Positions 24,247 to 31,398 of a stretch of 36,426 nucleotides of DNA are shown here, one piece after another. Under the pieces are notes generated by a model. The model did no database searches and was not told the origin of the DNA. It was given only the letters and a program-made list of their open reading frames with translations. This DNA is from JBBQXK01 sp038251625 (lineage in GTDB: Bacteria; Pseudomonadota; Alphaproteobacteria; Rhodobacterales; Rhodobacteraceae). Numbering within the stretch: position 1 is the first letter of the stretch; the number at the start of each line of letters is the position of its first letter. The position numbers and the translations under genes were made by a program. The stretch lies in the NCBI GenBank assembly GCA_038251625.1, contig JBBSBE010000025.1, positions 1 through 36,426 of the forward strand, given 5' to 3'.

Positions 24247-24343
24247 GCTGTGGCATCGCGCCACAGCGTGCTGCAACTGCATCGGCGTAGGTTGCGCGCG
24301 TCGGGCAGGACAATCCTGCCCCGGTCACGGCGGTCATTCCGCC
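24247..24343 (+). other. Cluster of three perfect hairpins before cytochrome b561
   Basis: Hairpin 1: GCTGTGGC (24247-24254) and GCCACAGC (24260-24267), loop ATCGC. Hairpin 2: GGGCAGGA (24303-24310) and TCCTGCCC (24314-24321), loop CAA. Hairpin 3: GGCGG (24329-24333) and CCGCC (24339-24343), loop TCATT. The last ends 19 nt before the cytochrome b561 start. The first may end the hsp20 message, although no T-tract follows. Hairpins 2 and 3 could form a structured leader. No known riboswitch is recognised. Confidence 0.55.
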
Positions 24344-24362
24344 GCATTGGGAGAACCATCGC

Positions 24363-24854
24363 ATGACTGTGCCTACAGGGTATTCGCGCGTGCAAATCGG
24401 CCTGCACTGGGCGATCGCCGGGCTGATCGTTGCCAACTACATCCTCAGCGACGAGATTCCGGGCCTCTTTGACCGTATGATCGAGGCCGGGGCGCAGGGC
24501 GGTACACTGGTGGGCGGCGGGCTGCACGTGTGGATCGGCGTCGCCGTTCTGGTGCTGGCGCTGGGGCGGCTCGGGGTGCGGCTGATCAACGGCGCGCCGG
24601 AAGCGCCTGCCGGCACGCCCGACATGCTGGACCGGGCCGGACGCTACGGGCATCTGGCGCTTTATGCGCTGATGATTGCTGTGCCCGTCTTCGGTGCCAT
24701 GGCGTGGTTTCTGGGGATCGAGAACATGGGGGATATCCACGTTCTGGCGATGAACGCGATGATGATCCTGGCGCTCGTGCATGCCGCGGCGGCGCTTTAT
24801 CATCAATATGTGCGCCGTGACGGGCTGTTGCTGCGCATGGTACGCGTACGCTGA
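24363..24854 (+). CDS. Cytochrome b561-family membrane protein
   Basis: This is a 163-residue protein with four membrane helices, at about residues 10-30, 50-75, 95-115 and 125-147. Candidate haem ligands are His15 (QIGLHWA), His55 (GGLHVWIG), His98 (YGHLAL) and one of the two histidines in VHAAAALYHQYV (about 139-145). The pattern matches bacterial b-type cytochromes of the cyb561 (YodB-like) family, which move electrons across or within the membrane; some act as superoxide:quinone oxidoreductases. The start at 24363 gives TVPTGYSRVQIGLHW. It lies behind the hsp20-DUF1150 operon with three hairpins between, and a GC hairpin at 24861-24883 follows. Confidence 0.93.
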   Translation: MTVPTGYSRVQIGLHWAIAGLIVANYILSDEIPGLFDRMIEAGAQGGTLVGGGLHVWIGVAVLVLALGRLGVRLINGAPEAPAGTPDMLDRAGRYGHLALYALMIAVPVFGAMAWFLGIENMGDIHVLAMNAMMILALVHAAAALYHQYVRRDGLLLRMVRVR

Positions 24855-24860
24855 GACATG

Positions 24861-24883
24861 GGGCGCGCGACTGCCGCGCGCCC
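24861..24883. terminator. GC-rich hairpin between convergent cytochrome b561 and sat-cysC genes
   Basis: A perfect 9-bp stem GGGCGCGCG (24861-24869) and CGCGCGCCC (24875-24883) has the loop ACTGC. It lies 6 nt past the cytochrome stop and 10 nt past the end of the sat-cysC gene read from the other strand. No T-tract, so it may act as a bidirectional block or RNA end-protector. Confidence 0.6.
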
Positions 24884-24893
24884 ACACCGGGTA

Positions 24894-26600
24894 TCACTTG
24901 GCGATCAGGCCCATGCTTTCCAGCTTCAAAAGCACCTGCTGGGCACAGAAATCCACATCCGTGGTTTCCGTATCAAGCCGCAGTTCAGGATTTTCCGGCA
25001 GTTCGTAGGGGTCTGAAATCCCGGTGAATTCCTTGATCTTCCCCTCGCGCGCCAGTTTGTACAGTCCCTTGCGGTCGCGCCGTTCGCACTCTTCGACCGA
25101 CGTGGCCACATGCACCTCGATAAAGGCGCCAAAGGCCTCGATCATCTCGCGCACGGCACGGCGGGTGGCGGTGTAGGGGGCAATCGGTGCGCAGATCGCG
25201 ATGCCACCGTTCTTGGTGATCTCGGACGCGACATAGCCGATCCGCTTGATGTTGATGTCGCGGTGTTCCTTCGAGAACCCAAGCTCTGATGACAGATGCT
25301 TGCGCACCACATCGCCATCCAGAAGCGTCACGGGGCGGCCGCCCATTTCCATCAGCTTGACCATCATGGCGTTCGCGATGGTGGATTTGCCCGATCCTGA
25401 CAGGCCCGTGAAGAAGACGGTAAAGCCCTGCTTGTTGCGGGCGGGGCTGGTGCGGCGCAGTTCGGTCACGACCTCGGGGAAGGAAAACCACTCGGGGATC
25501 TCGATCCCCTCGCGCAGCCGTCGGCGCAGCTCGGTGCCAGAGATATCCAGCACCGTATCGCCCTGGGGCACCTCGTTGGCCGGGAAGTATTGCGCCTTTT
25601 CCTGCACATAGACCATGTGCTTGAAGTCCACCATCTCGATGCCGATTTCGGCCTCGTGGGTCTTGAACAGCTCTTGCGCGGCATAGGGATCGTAGAAATC
25701 CTGCCCGGCCGAGTTTTTGCCAGGGCCTGCGTGATCGCGGCCCACGATCATGTGGGTGCAGCCGTGGTTCTTGCGGATCAGGCCATGCCAGACCGCCTCA
25801 CGCGGGCCCGCCATGCGCATCGCAAGGTTGAGAAGCGACATGGTGGTGGTGGAAGCGGGATACTTGTCCAGCACCGCCTCATAGCAGCGCACGCGGGTGA
25901 AGTGGTCCACGTCGCCCGGTTTCGTCATGCCGACGACGGGATGGATCAGAAGGTTCGCCTGCGCCTCGCGGGCGGCGCGGAACGTCAGTTCCTGATGCGC
26001 GCGGTGCAGGGGGTTGCGGGTCTGGAAGGCCACGACCTTGCGCCAGCCCATCTTGCGGAAGAAGGCGCGCAATTCGTTGGGCGTGTCACGGCGGGCCTTG
26101 AAATCGTAATGGACGGGCGGCTGGATGCCGGTGATCGGGCCCCCCAGATAGACCGGCCCGGCCTGATGGTGCAGGTAATTCACCGCAGGGTGCGCCTTGT
26201 CATCGGCGCCGAACACCTTGGCAGCCTCGTTCGCCTTGTCGGGCGACCATTTGTCGGTGACCGACATGATGGCAAGGATCACGCCCTCGGCGTCGCGCAA
26301 CGCGATGTCCTGACCGGGCTCCACCGTTCCCGCGAATTTCTCGGACACATCAAGGGTGATCGGAATGGGCCAGAGCGCGCCGGACGCAAGCCGCATGTCT
26401 TCGACCACGCCCACATAGTCGGCTTCGGTCATAAAGCCTTTGAGCGGGTGGAAGCCGCCGTTCATAAGCAGTTCCAGATCGCAGATCTGGCGCGATGTCA
26501 GGTCCCAGGACAGAAGGTTCCCGGCTTCGAGCTTCAGTTTCTGTGCGGAATCGTAGGAAACAAAAAGCTCGGGAATGGGCGCAAGATTGGTCTGGGTCAT
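24894..26600 (-). CDS. Bifunctional ATP sulfurylase / APS kinase
   Basis: This 568-residue cytosolic enzyme activates sulfate: the N-terminal part makes adenosine 5'-phosphosulfate (APS) from ATP and sulfate, and the C-terminal part phosphorylates it to PAPS. The sulfurylase domain (about 1-385) has QTRNPLHRAHQ at 193-203, the family HxxH-type active-site motif, and VGRDHAGPG at 286-294. The kinase domain (about 390-568) has the P-loop GLSGSGKS at 399-406 and the lid region RKGLYKLAREGKIKEFTGIS. A fused Sat-CysC, with no separate cysN/cysD, is seen in some alphaproteobacteria. I start at MTQTNLAP (26600), which fits the family better than the upstream frame. It faces a 143-bp gap before the RES-like gene. 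Confidence 0.96.
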   Translation of the reverse strand: MTQTNLAPIPELFVSYDSAQKLKLEAGNLLSWDLTSRQICDLELLMNGGFHPLKGFMTEADYVGVVEDMRLASGALWPIPITLDVSEKFAGTVEPGQDIALRDAEGVILAIMSVTDKWSPDKANEAAKVFGADDKAHPAVNYLHHQAGPVYLGGPITGIQPPVHYDFKARRDTPNELRAFFRKMGWRKVVAFQTRNPLHRAHQELTFRAAREAQANLLIHPVVGMTKPGDVDHFTRVRCYEAVLDKYPASTTTMSLLNLAMRMAGPREAVWHGLIRKNHGCTHMIVGRDHAGPGKNSAGQDFYDPYAAQELFKTHEAEIGIEMVDFKHMVYVQEKAQYFPANEVPQGDTVLDISGTELRRRLREGIEIPEWFSFPEVVTELRRTSPARNKQGFTVFFTGLSGSGKSTIANAMMVKLMEMGGRPVTLLDGDVVRKHLSSELGFSKEHRDINIKRIGYVASEITKNGGIAICAPIAPYTATRRAVREMIEAFGAFIEVHVATSVEECERRDRKGLYKLAREGKIKEFTGISDPYELPENPELRLDTETTDVDFCAQQVLLKLESMGLIAK

Positions 26601-26743
26601 CGAAGGGCCTCGATCAGGGTCACCGGCAAGCGGAAGTTGCAATCCCTTATCGCTGCAGGTGCGAGCGCCGCAAGTCACCGGCGGGAGATTCCGCCGATCT
26701 GCGCCCGAATAACCGCGATGGATCCATCAGGCAGCGCAGCGCC

Positions 26744-27232
26744 CTATGCCGCGAAAGGCAAGGCCTCTCCGTCGCGTTGCACGGACGGGCCGCCCGTTGC
26801 GTTCCAGCGGAAAAGCACGACATGCCAGCGCGACGCATCCGAACGCGCGCCATAGATGATGCCGTTGGCCCCGGCGCTGCGTGCCGCATCGCTTGCGATC
26901 CAACTGGTGGCAGGATGGCCCGCGGCGCGCTCGGGTTGCCATGGCGTGCTGGCTTCGGTGCCTTTCAGGCCGAGCGCTGCGTGAACCGTAGGCTCGCGCA
27001 GGTCCAGAAGATCGACGGTGCCGACCAGCAGCGGCACGACAAGGCGCGCGGGATCGTCGGCGCGCACGTAGGAGGCAATGGCCAGACGGGCGAATTCAGG
27101 GCGGGGCGACAGGTAAAGCGCTGGCTGGCCATCGTGGTGGAAGCGGCCTTCCGGGTGCCGGGCGCCGTCTGTCACGCAGTCGAGATGGTCTGCGGTGATC
27201 GCGCGCCAGAAGCGGCCCGACAAGCGGGTCAT
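26744..27232 (-). CDS. RES-domain-like protein, probably degenerate at active-site positions
   Basis: This 162-residue protein resembles RES domains, whose toxin members degrade NAD+ by phosphorolysis. The starting strand FWRAIT (Arg10) and the segment EGRFHHDGQPALYLSPRPEF (Arg30) match the R-part of the family pattern. However, aligning by eye puts Ala51 where the family Glu is expected (ARLAIASY) and Gly128 where the Ser of the YPSAR motif should be (IIYGAR). No Xre/DUF2384 antitoxin gene is adjacent. Its ATG overlaps the trxB stop (ATGA), so it is translationally coupled to trxB. I infer a RES-related protein that may lack toxin activity; alternative annotation is a hypothetical protein. 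Confidence 0.65.
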   Translation of the reverse strand: MTRLSGRFWRAITADHLDCVTDGARHPEGRFHHDGQPALYLSPRPEFARLAIASYVRADDPARLVVPLLVGTVDLLDLREPTVHAALGLKGTEASTPWQPERAAGHPATSWIASDAARSAGANGIIYGARSDASRWHVVLFRWNATGGPSVQRDGEALPFAA

Positions 27233-28200
27233 TCGGCGGCCTTTACCCCGTCTTCAGCCAGTCCCTCGGCCGCCAGAAACCGCTCTGCGTCAAGCGCCGC
27301 CATGCAGCCCATGCCGGCGCTGGTCACGGCCTGCCGGTAGATGTGATCGGTCAGATCACCCGCGGCAAAGACGCCGGGGATCGAGGTGGCCGTGCCCCCG
27401 GGCGTGACGGCGACATAGCCGCCGTTGTGCAGCTCCAACTGGTCCTTGACCAGTTCTGACGCCGGGCTGTGGCCGATCGCCACGAAAAAGCCCGCGCAGG
27501 GAAGGTCCGACACGGCGCCGGTCAGCGTGTCTTTCAGCCGGACACCTGTCACGCCAAGGGGCGTTTTATCGCCAAGGATCTCTTCCACGGCCTTGTTCCA
27601 CAGAATCTGCACCTTGGGGTGCGCGCGCAGGCGGTTTTCGAGGATCTTTTCGCACCGTAGCGCGTCGCGGCGATGGATCAGCGTGACCTTGGAGGCAAAA
27701 TTTGTCAGGAACAGCGCCTCCTCTACGGCCGTGTTTCCGCCGCCGATCACCACAACCTCTTTGCCGCGATAGAAGAACCCGTCGCAGGTGGCGCAGGCCG
27801 ACACGCCAAAGCCCTTGTACTTCTCTTCCGATGGCAGGCCGAGCCATTTGGCCTGCGCGCCCGTGGCAAGCACCAGCGCATCGGCGGTGTAGGTTGTGCC
27901 ACTGTCGGCCTCGGCCCGGAAAGGCCGCACCGACAGGTCAAGCGTGGTGATGTAGTCCGAGATCACCTCTGCCCCCATCGCGCGGGCATGTTCCTCCATC
28001 CGCACCATCAGGTCCGGCCCCATGACCTGGCTGTCACCCGGCCAGTTTTCCACCTCGGTGGTGATCGTCAGCTGCCCGCCGGGCTGCAGGCCCTGCACCA
28101 GCAAAGGCTCCAGCATTGCGCGCGCGGCGTAGACGGCGGCGGTATAGCCTGCGGGCCCTGAGCCGATGATAAGAAGCCTGGAATGCCGTGTCTTGCCCAT
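27229..28200 (-). CDS. trxB: Thioredoxin-disulfide reductase
   Basis: This 323-residue cytosolic flavoprotein passes electrons from NADPH via FAD to thioredoxin. The FAD-binding motif LLIIGSGPAGYTAAVYAAR is at residues 9-27. The redox disulfide is the CATC motif, Cys136 and Cys139 (SACATCDGFF). The NADPH-binding motif is VVVIGGGNTAVEEALFL near 148-164. GVFAAGDLTDHIYRQAVTSA closes the FAD domain. The length is standard. The gene is preceded by GAGGCGCAGC as ribosome site and, further up, by a 12-bp palindrome (28211-28222). It is divergent from the Lrp regulator gene and overlaps the RES-like gene downstream. Confidence 0.98.
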   Translation of the reverse strand: MGKTRHSRLLIIGSGPAGYTAAVYAARAMLEPLLVQGLQPGGQLTITTEVENWPGDSQVMGPDLMVRMEEHARAMGAEVISDYITTLDLSVRPFRAEADSGTTYTADALVLATGAQAKWLGLPSEEKYKGFGVSACATCDGFFYRGKEVVVIGGGNTAVEEALFLTNFASKVTLIHRRDALRCEKILENRLRAHPKVQILWNKAVEEILGDKTPLGVTGVRLKDTLTGAVSDLPCAGFFVAIGHSPASELVKDQLELHNGGYVAVTPGGTATSIPGVFAAGDLTDHIYRQAVTSAGMGCMAALDAERFLAAEGLAEDGVKAAE

Positions 28201-28210
28201 GCTGCGCCTC

Positions 28211-28222
28211 GTATCCGGATAC
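28211..28222. promoter_or_regulatory. 12-bp palindrome before trxB
   Basis: GTATCCGGATAC is a perfect 12-bp palindrome starting 11 bp upstream of the trxB ATG. On the minus strand a -10-like TATATC occupies 28231-28236, so the palindrome would lie just downstream of the start site, where a repressor could bind. No matching regulator can be named. Confidence 0.4.
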
Positions 28223-28295
28223 CGCTAAAGGATATAAGGCGCGTGCACGCCAGCGGGAAGGGTGCTTGATCCATGGGCAGACGGGTTTCTTTTTC

Positions 28296-28324
28296 TTGCG
28301 CAATGTTGAAACATAATTGCGCAA
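28296..28324 (+). promoter_or_regulatory. Twin palindrome operator upstream of the Lrp/AsnC gene
   Basis: The 8-bp palindrome TTGCGCAA occurs at 28296-28303 and again at 28317-28324, with centres 21 bp (two helical turns) apart. Between them lies the shorter inverted repeat ATGTT-GA-AACAT. A possible -10 box CATAAT lies at 28312-28317, inside this span. The spacing on one face of the helix suits an Lrp/AsnC dimer pair, so autoregulation by the downstream gene is inferred. Confidence 0.55.
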
Positions 28325-28370
28325 AACGCGGCGAACGCCTACAAATCCACCGCATTGCAGGGAGGCAGGC

Positions 28371-28871
28371 ATGCCCGGATCGAAACTCGACCCCATTGAC
28401 CGACAGATCCTGGCCGAGTTGCAGGGCGACGGGCGGATGACCAATGTCGAGCTTGCCCGCCGTGTGGGCATTTCGGCGCCGCCCTGTCTGCGCCGGGTGC
28501 GCACGCTGGAAGAGGCGGGATACATCCGCGGATATCACGCCGAAATCGATGCGCGCGAACTGGGGTTCGAGGTGGCGGTCTTTGCCATGGTGCGGCTGCA
28601 AAGCCAGGCTGAGGCGGACCTTTCGGCATTCGAGGCGCGCTGCCGTGCCTGGCCCCTTGTGCGCGAGTGCCACATGCTGAACGGCGAAATCGATTTCATC
28701 CTGAAATGCGTGGCGCCGGATCTGTCCAGCTTTCAGGCATTTCTGACCGGTGAGTTGCTGACCGCCGACAACGTGTCGAGCGTCAAGACCAGCCTTGTGA
28801 TCCGGGGTGCGAAGGATGAACCGGGCGTGCCGTTCGAGGTTCTGGAAGCGCGGTTACGCCGCAACGCCTGA
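28371..28871 (+). CDS. Lrp/AsnC-family transcriptional regulator
   Basis: This is a 166-residue regulator. The N-terminal winged helix-turn-helix (about residues 6-60) starts LDPIDRQILAELQGDGRMTN and continues VELARRVGISAPPCLRRVRT, with LEEAGYIRGYHAEID after it; the recognition helix is the SAPPCLRR part. The C-terminal AsnC/RAM ligand-binding domain (70-155) has VAVFAMVRLQSQAE, AWPLVRECHMLNGEIDFILK and a late LSSVKTSLVI-like strand (here VSSVKTSLVIRG). These bind amino acids in known relatives; the effector is unknown. ATG 28371 follows GGGAGG. The gene reads divergently from trxB, with a twin-palindrome operator before it. Confidence 0.93.
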   Translation: MPGSKLDPIDRQILAELQGDGRMTNVELARRVGISAPPCLRRVRTLEEAGYIRGYHAEIDARELGFEVAVFAMVRLQSQAEADLSAFEARCRAWPLVRECHMLNGEIDFILKCVAPDLSSFQAFLTGELLTADNVSSVKTSLVIRGAKDEPGVPFEVLEARLRRNA

Positions 28872-29207
28872 ATGATCGAACGGCGGCTCCTTGCGACGTG
28901 CCAGAGGAGCACATCAGAGCCGCCGTTTCGGAATCCACACTCGAAGGTCGTCCTACCGCGGGTGTGCCAGATCAATGTCCAGCTTCCGCCTGCTTGTGAG
29001 GACAATGTGGTGCCATTGCGGCGGATTGTCAAAGTTATCCCAAAATCAGTGTTAAAAATCGAAGCAATCACCTACTTCTGTGGGCATTGTTTCCCGTTGC
29101 ATGACACCGCCCCGGCGAATGCACCAAAAATTGCGCGAATCGCGGCATGGAAAAGTGGCCGACATCCCTGCGGGGTCGGCTCTTCGGTGGATCGCGGTTG
29201 TCAGGGA
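28872..29207. other. 336-bp region between the Lrp gene and the 55-codon gene
   Basis: No convincing gene is seen. An inverted repeat with an inner 4-bp pair occupies 28879-28927. From about 29025 to 29150 the sequence is A/T-richer than its neighbours, including TTGTCAAAGTTATCCC and GTGTTAAAAATCG. A minus-strand frame crossing part of this region (28733-29071) has no recognisable motifs. It may hold the promoter of neither flanking gene: Lrp ends here and the small gene also ends here. Confidence 0.5.
28879..28927 (+). repeat. Inverted repeat just after the Lrp/AsnC gene
   Basis: AACGGCGGCTC (28879-28889) pairs perfectly with GAGCCGCCGTT (28917-28927); the 27-nt interior contains a smaller GTGC/GCAC pair (28898-28901 and 28909-28912). 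It begins 8 nt after the stop codon, where a terminator is expected, but it has no T-tract. Confidence 0.6.
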
Positions 29208-29375
29208 TCAGTGCGCGGCGATGGAGGAGGAACGCGCAGGCTGCGCCTCGCGCAATGTGGCCGGGCGGCGCTTGGCGCCACGCTGAAAGGGCAGGGCCAC
29301 GGATTCCTTGGCGGCTGTTGCCTGAACGGATTTCATCCAGCGGCGGGTTTTGGGGGTCTTCGGGGTCGTGGTCAT
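29208..29375 (-). CDS. Small basic protein of 55 residues, unknown function
   Basis: The frame starts at ATG 29375 and stops at TGA 29208-29210. It begins MTTTPKTPKTRRWMKSVQAT and goes on AAKESVALPFQRGAKRRPAT, ending LREAQPARSSSIAAH. The core RRWMKSV...LPFQRGAKRR is rich in Arg and Lys and looks like a short conserved motif I have seen in small Rhodobacteraceae proteins (RRWMKSV followed by a PWxRGxRR-type segment), from memory and unverified. There is no signal peptide or membrane segment. GAGG lies 9 nt before the ATG. It lies downstream of pgeF, in the same direction, with 218 bp between. Nucleic-acid or partner-protein binding would suit its charge, but this is speculation. Confidence 0.6.
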   Translation of the reverse strand: MTTTPKTPKTRRWMKSVQATAAKESVALPFQRGAKRRPATLREAQPARSSSIAAH

Positions 29376-29593
29376 GATGCGGTGCCTCGCGGTCTGACGA
29401 TGCGCACTCGTGGCGCGGGATGTGCACAGATTGGCGGGCGAATGGGGCGCAGCGTGGGGCAGCGTTGGGCGGGCGCAGGGTATCTTTGTGGCGCCACCGG
29501 TTCGCGGGTTCGCGCATTCTGCAGCCTCAATCGCCTTGAAGGGCTGTTATTGTGCGGGTTGCGGCAACAGTTTCCGCCGTATCGCCGCCGCAA

Positions 29594-30343
29594 TCAGAGC
29601 CGGATCGCCGCGATCAGCCGTCCGTAGTCCGCCTCACCCTGATGGGTGGCGCGGCGGAAGGAATAGAAGCGGACAGGATCGCGGTAGGTGCAGTGACCCG
29701 TCCATTCGGCATGGCCCACGCCCGCCGCGCGCAGACGGTGCAGCCCATAGCCCGGCAGATCAAAAAGCGGCCGGTCACCGGCGCCGCCTGCAAAGAAACG
29801 GTCATTCGCGGGATCGTCGGCCAGAAAATCTTCCATGAATTCGGGACCGACCTCATAGGATGCCTGGCTGATCGTGGGGCCGATCACCGCTGCGATACGC
29901 GCCCGTGCGGCCCCCAGCGCCTCCATCGCGTCAAGCGTAGCCTCCAGCACCCCCTCTTTCGCGCCACGCCAGCCCGCATGCGCCGCGCCGATCACGCCAG
30001 CGGTCGGGTCGGAAAAAAGCACTGGCTGGCAATCGGCCGTCAGCACCCCAAGCGCAAGGCCGGGCGTGGCTGTCACCATGGCATCCGCGCGCGGACGGTC
30101 CGTGAAACCCTCCGTTACCGTCACCACATGCGGCGAATGCACCTGATGCAGCGTCAGAAGATGCGCAGGCACCACCTCGAACCACGTGGCAACCCGTGTC
30201 CGGTTGATTGCCACCGCATCGGCAAGGTCGGACGACCCCGGCCCGCAGTTCAGACCTTGAAAAATGCCCGAGGATGCCCCGCCCTTGCGGGTGAAGAAAC
30301 CATGCCGCGGTGCCAGCGCGTCGGAGGTGATCGCTTCCAGCAT
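29594..30343 (-). CDS. pgeF: Peptidoglycan editing factor PgeF (YfiH family)
   Basis: This 249-residue protein of the YfiH/DUF152 family is a Cu/Zn-type oxidase by old annotation; E. coli YfiH removes a wrong residue (L-Ser in place of L-Ala) from UDP-MurNAc precursors. The metal and active-site set is visible: His69 in HQVHS, Cys105 in TADCQPVLF, and His122 in AAHAGWRG. GPTISQASYEVGPEF lies later and the end has the family's YSFRRATHQGEADYGR. The length is normal. Its ATG overlaps the stop of the midA-like gene by one base (TGATG), the third gene of the lgt-midA-pgeF run. Confidence 0.95.
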   Translation of the reverse strand: MLEAITSDALAPRHGFFTRKGGASSGIFQGLNCGPGSSDLADAVAINRTRVATWFEVVPAHLLTLHQVHSPHVVTVTEGFTDRPRADAMVTATPGLALGVLTADCQPVLFSDPTAGVIGAAHAGWRGAKEGVLEATLDAMEALGAARARIAAVIGPTISQASYEVGPEFMEDFLADDPANDRFFAGGAGDRPLFDLPGYGLHRLRAAGVGHAEWTGHCTYRDPVRFYSFRRATHQGEADYGRLIAAIRL

Positions 30344-31398
30344 CAGTCGAACCCCGGCACCGGCGGCGCGCCCCCGTGGCGGGCGGACAATGCCTTGAAC
30401 ACCGTTCCCATTTCATCCGCGTGGGTCAAGCGGCGCGTGGCGGCTTGGTGGCTTTCAAGTGCCGCGCCGGTCAATCCTTGTGCAAGCCGCGCGGCGCGGG
30501 TGGGCAGGCCAAGACCGTCAAGCAGCGCGCCTTGCCCGATCATCGGGCTGGTGACGAGCGGGGCAAGGCCAAGGGCCAGCGCCTCGAAATCCACATGCGC
30601 GGTCAGGTCGGCTCCTCCGGGGTGGGCCAGCGGGTCTTCCGGTGCATGCGCGCGCAGGGCCTGAAGGGTATCGCCCCTGGACCGCCAGCCGCCATAGTCG
30701 ATCACGATTGCGGCCCCGCCATGGGCTGCGATGCGCGCGGCAATCGGCGCGGCAAGGGCGGGCAGGGCGGGGCAAACCTCCACCAGCGTGCCCGGCGGGT
30801 CGGCGGCAAAGCGCGGATCGGGGCAGGGTAGGGGCGGGGAAAGGCCGAAGGACAGGGATCCGTCTGACAGGCCCACCACACGCTCGCGCCACCCGTCCGG
30901 GGCGCGCAGGAATTGCCGGATGGGCAACGCATCGAAAAATTCGTTTGCCAGAAGGAAAAGCGGCATGTCGGGCAGGGTGTCGGACGTGTCGTGCCATGCG
31001 GGCGAAAACGCAGCCAGTCGCGCCGCCTGCGCTGCGCGCAACGTGGGCGATGCCTCGACAAGCTGCAGTCGCATGCCAGCGTGAAAGCCCGGCACCCCCC
31101 GCGTGGCCCGCAAGGCATCGGCCATCAGCGTGCCGCGGCCCGGGCCAAGCTCGGCCAGCGCAAAGGGTGCGGGCGCACCCTGATCCATCCACGCCTGCGC
31201 CATTGCCAGCCCCAGAAGTTCGCCAAACATCTGGCTGATCTCGGGCGCGGTGGTAAAATCGCCCTTGGCCCCAAAGGGATCGCGCGTGGTGTAATAGCCG
31301 TATGCGGGGTGCAGCAGACAATCGGCCATGTAGTCCGCCACCGTCATTGGCCCGTCCAGCGCAATGCGCCGGGCAAGAAGGGGGGCGAGCGGCGTCAT
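30343..31398 (-). CDS. MidA/NDUFAF7-type SAM-dependent methyltransferase
   Basis: This 351-residue protein belongs to the MidA/NDUFAF7 family; the eukaryotic protein dimethylates an arginine of complex I subunit NDUFS2. Visible marks are YMADCLLHPAYGYYTTRDPF at 23-42, the segment GDFTTAPEISQMFGELLGLA at 46-65, and the SAM-binding glycine loop LAELGPGRGTLMAD (about 81-94). LLANEFFDALPIRQFL and AIVIDYGGW complete the pattern. The bacterial substrate is not known from sequence. I start at MTPLAPLL (31398), overlapping the lgt stop (ATGA), though an open frame extends well upstream. It sits between lgt and pgeF. Confidence 0.9.
   Translation of the reverse strand: MTPLAPLLARRIALDGPMTVADYMADCLLHPAYGYYTTRDPFGAKGDFTTAPEISQMFGELLGLAMAQAWMDQGAPAPFALAELGPGRGTLMADALRATRGVPGFHAGMRLQLVEASPTLRAAQAARLAAFSPAWHDTSDTLPDMPLFLLANEFFDALPIRQFLRAPDGWRERVVGLSDGSLSFGLSPPLPCPDPRFAADPPGTLVEVCPALPALAAPIAARIAAHGGAAIVIDYGGWRSRGDTLQALRAHAPEDPLAHPGGADLTAHVDFEALALGLAPLVTSPMIGQGALLDGLGLPTRAARLAQGLTGAALESHQAATRRLTHADEMGTVFKALSARHGGAPPVPGFD

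Noticed and set aside
25590..26855. Plus-strand frame of 421 codons opposite sat-cysC
   Set aside because: Antisense shadow of a strongly recognised enzyme.
28733..29071. Minus-strand open frame of 112 codons across the end of the Lrp gene
   Set aside because: It overlaps 139 bp of a well-supported gene, has no recognisable motif, and its A/T-rich part looks like ordinary intergenic DNA.
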